Source of the DNA: Xenopus tropicalis
Taxonomy: Eukaryota; Chordata; Amphibia; Anura; Pipidae
NCBI RefSeq assembly: GCF_000004195.4
Contig: NC_030683.2
Location: forward strand, 83,229,410 to 83,293,409
Direction of reading: 5' to 3'
DNA: 64,000 nucleotides
Of the stretch, positions 1 to 9,208 are shown one piece after another; positions within the stretch are counted from its first letter, which is position 1; each line of letters begins with the position of its first letter. The notes beneath the pieces are model-generated. The model made no database searches and was not told the origin of the DNA. It saw nothing but the letters and a program-made list of their open reading frames with translations. The position numbers and the translations under genes were made by a program.

Positions 1-135
1 TAATCATTTGGCCCTTGGGCTAAAAGATCTGATCAGTCCAACATCACCCACTTCTAGGTGGGCATATTAGAAAAAGATCTCTTGTTTAGCGACCTTGACA
101 AACAAGAGGGTTTTTCAATGTATAGCCGGCTTTAG
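1..135. mobile_element. MITE fragment, right end
   Basis: The motif TCATTTGGCCCTTG and the terminal TGTATAGCCGGCTTTA match the element at 17737 (TCATTTGGCCCTTGC and a TTAAGATGGCCATACACC end). Both appear to be copies of one non-autonomous DNA-transposon family whose ends read like (T)TAAG-TGGCCATACAC. The left end lies outside the window. Confidence 0.5.
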
Positions 136-2502
136 ACTAAATAGGACAGATGCCCTCTACCTTTTAAATAACTTGCATATGCTGGTGGTGCTGGACAACT
201 TAAACCTAGATGCAAGAAATACAATTTTAAAACAACTACTGCTACTACTACTTTTTTAGACTTTTATGGGTTTTTTTAAAGGAGAACTTAACCCTAAAAA
301 TGAATATGGCTAGACATGCGATATTTTATAAAATGAACTTTACCTAAAGGTAAATTGAACCAGCCTAAAGGTTCAACATCTCTAAAATAGCAATTATCCA
401 ATCCTTTAAATTTTTCACAGGGGGTGACCATACTGGACTGCAACACTCACGTGCTCAGTGGGCTCTGGGCAACTGTTGAGACGCTAAGCTTAGGGGTGTC
501 GGAAATTATCAAGCAAAGAAAATGATGTTCGTCTGTCATATAAGCTGATTCTAATGGGCTGATGGTTAAAGTCTGATGCTAATAGCGCTGGTTTCAGAGC
601 TCCCATGCAGTAATCATCTGTGTTAATTACTAACCAGCCTTATACTGTGACATTTATATTATATGTGTGTGTGTGTGTGAGAATCAGCAGAAAAGAAGAT
701 AGGAAGCTACTGGGAGCATCTTTGGGGGCACAGATCCTCCCTACTAAAGGGCTGTGGTTGCCTAGGGCTGGTAATCACAAAACATAATTAACAACATTTT
801 TAACCTACGTCTTTAGTTAAGCTTTAGTTCTCCTTTGATATATTGCTAGCCCTTTTTATTCCGTGTGTTTTCATTAGCCTTTTTGTTGTTAAAGGATAAG
901 TTAAGTTTACAATCACTGGTGGTTGCCTAATATTTGGCAACTCCCAGTGATTTTATCACTTACTTGATACCCTGGCTGGTGCTCTTATTAGCAGAAATCA
1001 CATCAGCCCGGGGTATATCCATGCGAGCAATCCTCATCCTTCCATCCAGGGCCCATGCATGTGCATTCAAAAGGCCTAATTTTTGTTACAGTTCAGATTT
1101 TCACTCTATTCCACATGCACAGCCAGCACGAAGAAAAAATTTAGAAGAGGAATGCTCGCCTGCTTGTACCTTGGAGCAAATATTGCTTCTTGCAAGCTCT
1201 GTTTTATGCCTTGGTGCACTATGCTAGTTGTTTGACACATGCTTTTAAGGCTCCCTCCTTCCTAAAGCAACTATTAAAATCCATGGGTTTGTTTGTAGAA
1301 AAGCATTGGATGTTTTTCTTTGCATGTTCATTTAAAAGTCTATATCTGGACTGACAAGATGAGCTGCTCATATACCAGACAAAGCAAAGTGAGCCACCAA
1401 GCTTAGATTCAGTGGAAAAAAATCCCCCTTACAGGAAGTCTGGCCTCTGCGTAGTTTGTATTTCCAGGAGACTAAACCTAAGAGTTTTCTATTGACAGGA
1501 AAACTGAGTCTAGCCATTTGTTATCTGCAAAAGCTTTAGCACAGAATTTGCAAACTGGCCAACTGAATCACAATGATTTTGAAATAACAGGTAGGCTAAC
1601 TCAAGGTCCTTGGTGCTGGCAGGAAAATCCATTAAAAAATCCATGCAGAATAAGCTGCAAAGCTTGAAGCAAAAGGAAACTGAAGCCAAGATTTTTTTTT
1701 TCTTTAATTTCGTTATCAATTTTCAAAACAATTTGCAATAGTGTGAAGAAATAGGTGTAATAAAGTTTTTTAAACTATACCAAACATTACTAGACACAAT
1801 ATAACAGGCAAGTGCTTGTTGAGTTCGTATTTAGGAAAACAATTAGGTAGGGCTAAAAGCCAAATTTTTTTCCCCTGAGGAACACTGACCTGAAATTGAA
1901 TTTGAAAGGAAATCAACTTTGGAAGCAACTGAGCATTAAATAAGCAATAATACTGAACTTAGTTGGTACTCTAAGAAACCCAGTTAGTCATCTACAGCAA
2001 TCGAAACTGACCCTTGGCGCACACAAAAAATTGACGTTTTTTTTTTTTTTTTTTTTTCTGTGCTAACTTTCTTTAATTTAATCACTTCTCCAGTCTTACA
2101 TCCAAACTTCTATTTGCTTAATAAGGGCAGAGTGAGGGAATGTAGGAAAGGCAGAACAAAAATACTTTGAAACTAATTTCCATTTTGTAGCAATCAAATG
2201 GCTGTTTAAACACCAAGATGAGGTAAAAGGGAATTTGTAAAGGTATAGATAGAGGTTTCTCTCAGTGTATCAAAAGGCTTTTGCACCTATGATAATATCA
2301 GCTGAGATGAAAGGATTAAATCTTCCAGTCCCTTTCTTTCCCCATTTGACTGCTAGGGCAACTGCCTGAAAGTGCTTGAGCAAGTTCTTGTCAGGCAGGT
2401 GTCACTTAGAAAAATGACAGTCTGTGAATAAAAAATTGCCAGTCCACTAAGGTGAGCCCTGATTAAAGGCTAGTTAGGATCAGATTGTTGACTCTGCTGT
2501 AC
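136..2502. other. cadm1 intron, mostly unique sequence
   Basis: AT-rich intron without recognised exons. It holds a (GT)n run at 663-679 and a T run at about 2038-2057. The ORF at 934-1227 has no recognisable domain and is probably chance. Confidence 0.6.
663..679. repeat. (GT)n microsatellite
   Basis: Short uninterrupted TG/GT run in an intron. Confidence 0.9.
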
Positions 2503-2587
2503 TTGAGGCTAATGTCCCACGGGGAGATTTAGTCACTGCAATTTTTAAAAAGCGAATTTGCATCTCTCTGTGGGACATTAGTCCTCA
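2503..2587. mobile_element. Short palindromic MITE
   Basis: Inverted ends TTGAGG-CTAATGTCCCAC and GTGGGACATTAG-TCCTCAA surround about 45 bp. A related copy follows at 2660-2843, and a degenerate one begins at about 29352 (GGCTAATGCCCTATGG). Confidence 0.55.
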
Positions 2588-2659
2588 AAGCCTAGTTTGC
2601 AGGCTGTGGCTTGGTGGGAACATTTGTTTTTCTGCCTTAAATATTTTTACAACTGTTAG

Positions 2660-2843
2660 ACTAATGCCCCACGGGGAGATTAGTCACCCTCCATAAATCT
2701 CTGCTAGTGTGGGCAGTTTAGTAAACTTCAGTCCTTCCCACTGGCGGTTCACATTATTGGCGGAGAAAAGGCATTTCTGGGAGGTTAGTTGCCCGTGGTA
2801 GCAGAGATTTATCGCAGACAACTTACCTCCCCTTGGGACATTA
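2660..2843. mobile_element. Palindromic MITE, same family as 2503
   Basis: Starts ACTAATGCCCCACGGGGAGA and ends near TTGGGACATTAA, with GCAGAGATTTAT-type internal inverted segments. The similarity of both ends to the 2503-2587 element supports one family. Confidence 0.5.
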
Positions 2844-2850
2844 ACCTTAC

Positions 2851-3064
2851 TAAGGGGCAGATTTATCAAACTGTTGAATCAGAACTCACCACAGAAAAAT
2901 TCATACACTTTTCATTCCAATGGGATTAAAAAAAATAATTTATTAGTTGGTGAAAGTAAGAGTTCACCATTTGATAAATACACTTCTAAAAATACCATAT
3001 GAATGAATAGAAAGAGGTAATTTTTTCTGTGGTGGGCTCTAATCTCACATAAATCTGCATCTAA
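2851..3064. mobile_element. Degenerate palindromic MITE
   Basis: The left arm (GGGGCAGATTTATCAAA ... CTCACCACAGAAAAA) pairs roughly with the right arm (TTTTTTCTGTGGTGGGCTC ... ATAAATCTGCAT). A related piece lies in the last cadm1 intron at 21261-21377. Confidence 0.55.
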
Positions 3065-3735
3065 ATGTCGTGTTGTAATATTTGTAATTTTATCAGGTAA
3101 AGGGGTCATGACCTAATATTGGAAAATCAAGGGGGGGGGGGGGAGGGTGAGCTAAAATAACATAGAAATCGCTGTTAGTAATCACACAACCAGCTCTCAG
3201 ATACAAATGTCCTCATAGAAAACATATTTTTAGAAAAGATTCACATTGTATAACTTTTTGTACCCGAGCCAAGGATCACTGTCTACAATCCCTTCAGCTG
3301 TTTTCAAACTACAACTCCCAGCTTCCAAGGAGAGATGGAGGATTCTTGAAGCTATGCTTGAACTTTATAGCTCAAAAACAGCTGGAGGTTCTGCTTTTGC
3401 TGCATTGTCTTGGGCACTCGCTTTATTTCCTTATGTCCTTCCACCACTTATGCTTTTTTTGTAATCAAATTTTTCTCAAGGTGCCCATTAATGTTATTCC
3501 TAGTGTTCTGCTAACTCATTGTATTTTGCTCAGTTGTCATTCATGTCTTGCTGATATTTTATTTATTACTTACTATTGCAGATTGATACCTTGAGGTTCC
3601 ATTTTGTATCAATTGCTCAGGAATATTTTGCCAATCAATTCCTGCTTATTTCCCTTTGACATTGTGCTTTTTCAGTGATGTTTATTTTTTAAATTTGGTG
3701 TTTTTTGTTTGTTTTCCTTGTTTTTTCCCATCCAG
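3065..3735. other. cadm1 intron, unique sequence
   Basis: Contains a G run at about 3131-3143, an ACTACAACTCCCAGC motif at 3308, and the pyrimidine tract that leads to the exon at 3736. No exon is seen. Confidence 0.5.
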
Positions 3736-3813
3736 ATCACCCTACCACCCTCCCACCACCCACAACAACCACCACCACAACCACTACAACCACCACCCCT
3801 TTCATCATCCCAG
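3736..3813 (+). CDS. cadm1: cadm1 stalk exon, Thr/Pro-rich cassette
   Basis: This internal exon of cell adhesion molecule 1 encodes 26 codons of the extracellular stalk between the third Ig domain and the membrane. With the first base of the opening codon supplied by the upstream exon, it reads D-H-P-T-T-L-P-P-P, then a run of eleven Thr, then P-F-I-I-P. It matches the known vertebrate CADM1 stalk cassette with its PTT/poly-Thr run, which is alternatively spliced and O-glycosylated. A pyrimidine-rich acceptor ends in AG at 3734-3735, and the donor is CAG|GTATGG. The length is 78 nt, a multiple of three, and the phase equals that of the next two junctions, so the exon can be skipped without a frameshift. 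The low-complexity ACC/ACA repeat alone would be weak evidence. The splice signals and the linked downstream exons make it convincing. Confidence 0.85.
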
Positions 3814-4466
3814 GTATGGTACCCTCATAAGCTGTGTATGTGTGTCATCTCACTGCATGGGGCTGGTAGATTTGGGCAATAAATAATGGATATTGTAACA
3901 TTAATGATTTGAGCTGTAATGGAAGACTTTCTTTGCCTTTTGATTCCCACCAAGCTTCATTATAATTACGTTGTAATTACATTGATATAAAAAAGACATG
4001 CCTTATACAATTAAAGAAAAACTATACCCCCAAACAGTGTAGGTCTCTATAAAAATATATTGCATAAACAAATTCATATGTAATATGCGTCGTCTAAATA
4101 AACCATGTTCATAAAAATATACTTTAGTAGCATGTGCTATTGGGTAAATAAAATTGCCATTTTAAGAATTAAGGGCCATCTCCTGGCATTATAGGATTCA
4201 CAGTGCACACAAACAAGCCAAGGTACACATACATGCTAGGCCCCATCAGCCAACTAATGGGCTGAGTTCTTCCTTTTGCTTCTACATTTCTTCCTGTCAC
4301 AGTTTAAAGCTGCATTATTTCTGGTCATTTGATCTCCTAATCCGAAGGGAGCGCACAGCCCATCACTAAATGGTGGATATATACACATACATAAATAGCT
4401 GCAGCAGAAAGCACTCACGGCTCCAATTGTTCAAAAATATCAAAGTAGTTTTATTGCTCAACACTC

Positions 4467-4509
4467 ACATCAACGCGTTTCGATCCACAAGGGACCGTCG
4501 TCAGGACGT
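4467..4509 (-). ncRNA. Hammerhead-ribozyme-like motif, - strand copy
   Basis: This is the same arrangement on the opposite strand. CTGACGA is the complement of 4498-4504, GAAAC is the complement of 4477-4481, and the cleavage triplet is GTT (complement of 4472-4474). Stem I pairs ACGTC with GATGT, including one G-U. It abuts the + strand copy exactly, so one palindrome would give a ribozyme-like fold in transcripts from either strand. Confidence 0.45.
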
Positions 4510-4550
4510 CATCCTGACGACGGTCCCTTGTGGATCGAAACGCGTCGATG
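4510..4550 (+). ncRNA. Hammerhead-ribozyme-like motif, + strand copy
   Basis: Stem I is formed by CATC (4510-4513) and GATG (4547-4550). The core is CTGACGA (4514-4520), followed by one extra C. Stem II is GGTCC/GGATC with a 5-nt loop (4522-4536). GAAAC lies at 4537-4541 with a minimal stem III, and GTC at 4544-4546 would be the cleavage triplet. The conserved CUGANGA and GAAA boxes are present. The unpaired C between the core and stem II departs from the textbook form, so activity is uncertain. Confidence 0.5.
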
Positions 4551-4684
4551 TGAGTGTGGAGCAATAAAACTACTTTGATATTTTTGAACAATTGGAGCCG
4601 TGAGTGCTTTCTGCTGCAGCTATGTGAATATTATTGGTGAGCACCCGGCGCGTGGTTTGTGATTGGTGAGTGCCGTCATTGGAA

Positions 4685-4738
4685 TAGATATATATATATA
4701 TCTCTATCCTGGGTTCGCTATATATATACATATATATT

Positions 4739-4782
<44 letters not shown>

Positions 4783-4793
4783 ATATAAATAAT
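4685..4793. repeat. (TA)n microsatellite
   Basis: Interrupted AT/TATA runs just after the foldback element. Confidence 0.9.
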
Positions 4794-5819
4794 ATCCAGT
4801 TTGGAGCAATTCTTTAATAGTTTTTATTATGTTAAGTGACGTATCTGTTGGTTAGGTATTCATTCTGGGGGTATAGTTTTCCTTTAAACATACTGCACTT
4901 GTAAAAAAAAACTAAGATGTTCTTCAGTTGCTGTGGTGCTTTATGCATAAAATATATGCTTATTTGTAGCACTGGACACTGCTGTAAATGGCCCTACGGG
5001 CTTGTATTTATAAATACGCAACGACAGGAAATTAAAATGCCTCTAATGCATTTACAGATGATAACTACTTTGCTGTTTTTAAAATCCTGCACTATTACTA
5101 AAAGCATAATATTTTTATTTAAATGTACCTGTAGATTGATTTGGCAGGCATTTTAGGAGAATTTAATGAATATGTGTAATTTGAATTACAATTTGAACAC
5201 AGACGAGACAGATGAGGCTTTGTTTAGCCAAAAGATAAAGGATGGATGACCATAGTACAGCTGATAACTATAGAAGGGGGCATCTGCTTCAAATTTACAT
5301 GTACAGAACAAAGTTATATCATTTTCTTTTAGGTGTTACTGGTCCATAAGTGGGATAGACATGTCAGGTGTCATTAGTGTATTTCTGCAGAACTTGGCCA
5401 TTGCTCATTAAAAAAAAAAAAGCTTTATAGCTGATTTTTTTGATGTATGTATCAATTGTGTCATTAAAAAGATTTAATTAATTTATATTGGAAAAGTGCT
5501 TAGAATAATATATTCTTTCATTCTGCAAAAATTCAGTTTTTTTGCCTTTTAAAGGGATAAAATACTACCCTTTTTAATATGAGTTAATTCAGTTGTGCTT
5601 TTTTTTTTTTTTTTTTATAAATAAACCTATCAATATATTCACTCTCTATTCAATTTTTTTGTTTAATGCAGACTGTCATGGGTTACATATTCAGTCTGTA
5701 AAATCAGGTGTCTGTGTAAGAAAAGTTTTGGTTTTTTTTTGTGGAAGTTCAGATTGTATTTCTACGCCTAGCTTTTTTTGGCTTTTGTCAAAAACAGGGA
5801 ATATTTTCCTTTTAAAGTA

Positions 5820-6139
5820 CAGGTATGGGACCTGTTATCCAGAATGCTCGGTACCTGGGGTTTTCCGTATAAGGGATCTTTCTGTAATTTGGATCTCCAC
5901 AATTTGTGTTTAAAAATCATTTAAATACTGAATAAACCCAATAGGCTTGTTTTGCCTCCAATAAGAATTCATTATATCTTAGTTGGGATCATGTACAGGG
6001 TACTGTTTTATTATTACAGAGAAAAAGGAAATAATTTTTAAAAATTAGAATTATTTGTTTATAATGGAGTCTATGGAAGATGGCCTTTCCATAATTCAGA
6101 ACATTCTGGATAGGTTTCCAGATAAGGATCCCATACCTG
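5820..6139. mobile_element. TA-flanked MITE, CAGGTATGGGA family, copy 1
   Basis: Runs from CAGGTATGGGACCTGTTATC to GGATCCCATACCTG and is flanked by TA on both sides (5818-5819 and 6140-6141). The inner segments (TAATTTGGATCTCCA, ATTACAGAGAAAAAGGAAAT) recur in all copies in this window. TA duplication suggests a Tc1/mariner-type mobiliser, but no transposase is encoded. Confidence 0.8.
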
Positions 6140-8002
6140 TACCAGTAATGCCAAAAAGTGGAAACGTTTATTCTGCAAATTAGTTTCTGCCTGTCAGTCG
6201 AGCAGCTATAAGTATTTCTTGCTAGTTAAAATCCTATTATCAAATTTTTATACTGTGGTTCTTAGAGATCCTTAAATGATGTTTGTAAGATGACTGTTTT
6301 TCATCTTTTGTAAGAACTAGGAACATTGTTCTCTGCAGGGCTATCCCTTGTCTTTTGTGTAACATGTCTTTTTGCCCCTATTAACCTAAATGACTGACTT
6401 CCCCATGGCTACACAGCAGCTTCCTTCTATAAAATTATAGTAGTGTTTCTGAACAGACCCACCATTTTCACCAGAGTTTATAAAACATTTTCATTTTTTG
6501 TGTTCCTTTTCCTTAAATGAAGGCAGAGCTGTCACTGGATACTTTTTTAAGATCTGTGATAATTGGGTATTATGGCATGTTTTCCTCATCTGTTCTTTAA
6601 ACCCTTTTCAGTACAAATCTTTATTTGTTTCCTGACCTATTCTGACAAGAAGATTCTACCCAGTGATGGAAAATAAAGGGATAATTCACCTTTAAATGTA
6701 CCTTTTAGTATGTACCCTTTAGTATGTAGATATTCTAAGACAAGTTGCAATTGGTCCTAATTTTTTCAAACTCCATTATGAAGCTTTGCCTGTTATTTAG
6801 TTGATAGGGTTGCATTTACCCTGAATAGAAGGAGGCCAGAATAGAAAGATAAATAGAAATTAACAATAGGCCTTGTTCTGTAACAGCCAGATCTTTCAAA
6901 TCCGCCTTTCTTTTGTTTGTTATGAGATGGCATATGCCATATGGTTTTTATGGTGATTGTAAGATAAGGTAAGTTTTTCTGCTTTGAATTTCTAATTCAA
7001 GAAACACTGGCTGCACAGATTGTTGACAAGTTCACCGTGGAAAAGAACCAAGCAGTTGGTCAAAAGTATTCTTCTGAGTTTAATTTAGTAGCTACACCAA
7101 CTGCTGTAGCCCTCTGAGTGCATAGTATGGCTTAGAAGTGTTGGCTGATTGTAATTTTAGTTGACCATATAAACTAAGGGAATGTTATTTATGTGGTCAC
7201 CATAATGATTGCTGGCATATGAGCAGCCTGCTCTTCTGAACAGTGGTCTTCAGAAATAATTATGTATGGGCATGTATTTCTACATTTTTGTGGGTTAGGA
7301 ATGAACAGGAATAACAAGTAAAAACATATTTGCTCTTTGTACATTGTTATTTTACTTACTAGACTAAGGCCTTTTCTTTCTATCTGCCTCTTAAGTGTGC
7401 TGTCTCCCCTTAGATGTTAACATTTTAAACCATATGAATTCAAATAAATAATTCAGTCAAAAAGAATGTGGCTAGCAGAGAGTCATTGAAGTGGTTGTAC
7501 ATATAATCAAGCCCAGAGCAGAGGGATTTTTAAGAAAATATCAGAACTGTCAGGTAATACCAACTAAAAATGGTTGAAATTGTTTGCAGCATATGCATCA
7601 TTTGCTTTGCCCCAGGTTCCCGTCGTTCATTTAGGGCTTTAAACATTCTCAACACAAGGAGGCACCAAGGGCATTTCCTTTAATAAGATGCTTTCCTTTA
7701 TGCCAGTAACTCACTGTGTTATATTTAAAGCTGTTGTGCTTAAGCCATTATGTTCCCAAAGTTCATAATGTAGTTCTTTTGGTCCTAAAGGGATCTGACC
7801 TTTTTTCAGGTCTGGAGGTAAGTCTGAGGTGTCTCTTGTGTATGACTGTCATGTTTTCCCTTGTCTTACTGACTCTCAATGCTGTGTGAGATTCATTATT
7901 GCTCGTGTATTATCTGTTCCCTTTATTTTGTCCCATTTTTTTCCTTTTTTTGCATGCTGTTCCTCCTGTTTCCTCCCTTCCTCCTCCTCTTCCCGTGTGT
8001 AG
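6140..8002. other. cadm1 intron, no recognised feature
   Basis: AT-rich unique-looking intron. Its last 80 bp are the pyrimidine tract of the micro-exon acceptor. I see no further exon or repeat. Confidence 0.5.
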
Positions 8003-8035
8003 ACGCAAGTGCAACGACAGAGCCAGCAGTTCACG
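8003..8035 (+). CDS. cadm1: cadm1 stalk micro-exon
   Basis: This 33-nt cassette exon encodes D-A-S-A-T-T-E-P-A-V-H-G when the shared first G of the opening codon is included. It matches the short CADM1 stalk cassette, whose mammalian form has the core ATTEPAVH. The acceptor is a long pyrimidine tract (7920-8000) ending in GTGTGTAG, and the donor is CACG|GTTGGT. It keeps the same phase as its neighbours and is in frame, so inclusion or skipping changes only stalk length and glycosylation. It lies 4.2 kb after the Thr-rich cassette and 12.9 kb before the membrane exon. It is too short to find as an ORF. The identification rests on the matching peptide, phase and splice sites. Confidence 0.85.
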
Positions 8036-8804
8036 GTTGGTATCAGTTTTCTGTACTTTTTTTTTTTTTCAGTACTGAAACAAACCAAGCCTGCAGTGAG
8101 AAAGCATGCAATTGAGAGGGCTGTCCAAAGGTTTTAGGTGGCAAAGTGACAGGGTGTCTGTTATGATTCAGCATTTTAGTCTTTAGTGTTTTATTTTCGG
8201 AGCTTAAAAACACCATGGCAATTGAATGTCTATAACTGCTCTTATCTTGCATAGTACCATCTCGCGCCCAGGCTTGGTTTAGTGGTTCACATCCTCTTTA
8301 TGTACATTGTCCATATATTTCGGTCAGTTCTTAAATCCCTGCATGAAAGCGCATGACATGATGGAGGGCTGGAAGATGCTGAATCTAGAGCTTTTTAGGT
8401 GAGAAGCCAATGCTGATAGCTGCTGTGGCTGAAATTCAGCCAAATTCAATATTATTTGGACATAAGGCAAAAACGGGTCCAATGATAAACAGACACTTAA
8501 TTACTTGGACCCATAGTCACTTAAGTAGAAATGGTATTTTTAATTAAATATTATAAATCTTTTCTAGTTAGTTATTCAGATGTAGACGTAGGATTGTGTT
8601 AGTGTAATTTAATTATTTTAAAGCATTAGTATGCTTTTAAGTTTAACACAGAGCCCTTCATTTGTATTTTAAGACAGCTTTAATATAGAATATGATTTTT
8701 CCAAAATCTATTTACATTTTTCTGATTCATCCTATGATGATTTTTACACAAAAATATTGATCTTATTAGTATCGTTTTTTCATATATCACTGACACATTT
8801 CAGA

Positions 8805-9052
8805 AGCTCTTTATACATAATTCACATCAGTCTCAGCCCTAGTAGAGTTTACAATCTTAGGTCCCTATCGCATTCATGTTTATTATAGGTGAACCGATAA
8901 TCCTGCCTGTATGTGTTTGGGTGTGGAAGAAACCCAAACCGACAAGTACATGTGGAGAACATTCAAACTCCTTGCAGTGCGAAGGCTAGAATCAAACTTA
9001 GGACCCCAAGGCTGAAAAGCAGCAGTGCTAGCCACTCTGCTGCCCAGAGCAG
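8805..9052 (-). repeat. L2-like interspersed repeat
   Basis: Holds the phrase pattern common to a widespread fish and amphibian repeat: GAGTTTACAATCTTAG, then a GTGGAAGAAACCCAAACC block, TGTGGAGAACATTCAAACTC, and AGCAGCAGTGCTAGCCACTC. I recognise the pattern but cannot fix the family. Shorter pieces of it lie at 40345, 47340 and 59520. Confidence 0.55.
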
Positions 9053-9097
9053 TTTTCTTTACTCCAGACCTTGTGAAATAATGTATTGTCTGTAATT

Positions 9098-9208
9098 CAG
9101 GTATATGATCTGTTATCCACAATTCCTGAGACCTGGGGTTATGCATGTAAGGGATCTTTCCGTAATTTGGGTCACTAGATTGTAGTTTTGTTAAAAATCA
9201 TTTAAACA
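9098..9208. mobile_element. CAGGTATGGGA-family MITE, truncated copy
   Basis: Keeps only the left third: CAGGTATATGATCTGTTATC through TAAGGGATCTTTCCGTAATT and AAAAATCATTTAAACATT. Confidence 0.75.

Larger units (their letters stand above)
4395..4623. mobile_element. Foldback element, Penelope-like terminal repeat candidate
   Basis: Two 110-bp arms (4395-4504 and 4514-4623) are inverted copies that I see differing at only two positions, with a 9-bp spacer. Each arm, read outward, has CTGACGA, a small stem, GAAACGCG, a GAGCAATAAAAC segment containing AATAAA, then GAGTGCTTTCTGCTGCAGC. The order hammerhead-like core, then polyadenylation signal, resembles the terminal repeats of Penelope-like retroelements, which are known to carry hammerhead motifs and to occur as head-to-head copies. 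No protein is encoded. The family name is inference; the inverted repeat is plain in the sequence. Confidence 0.7.
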
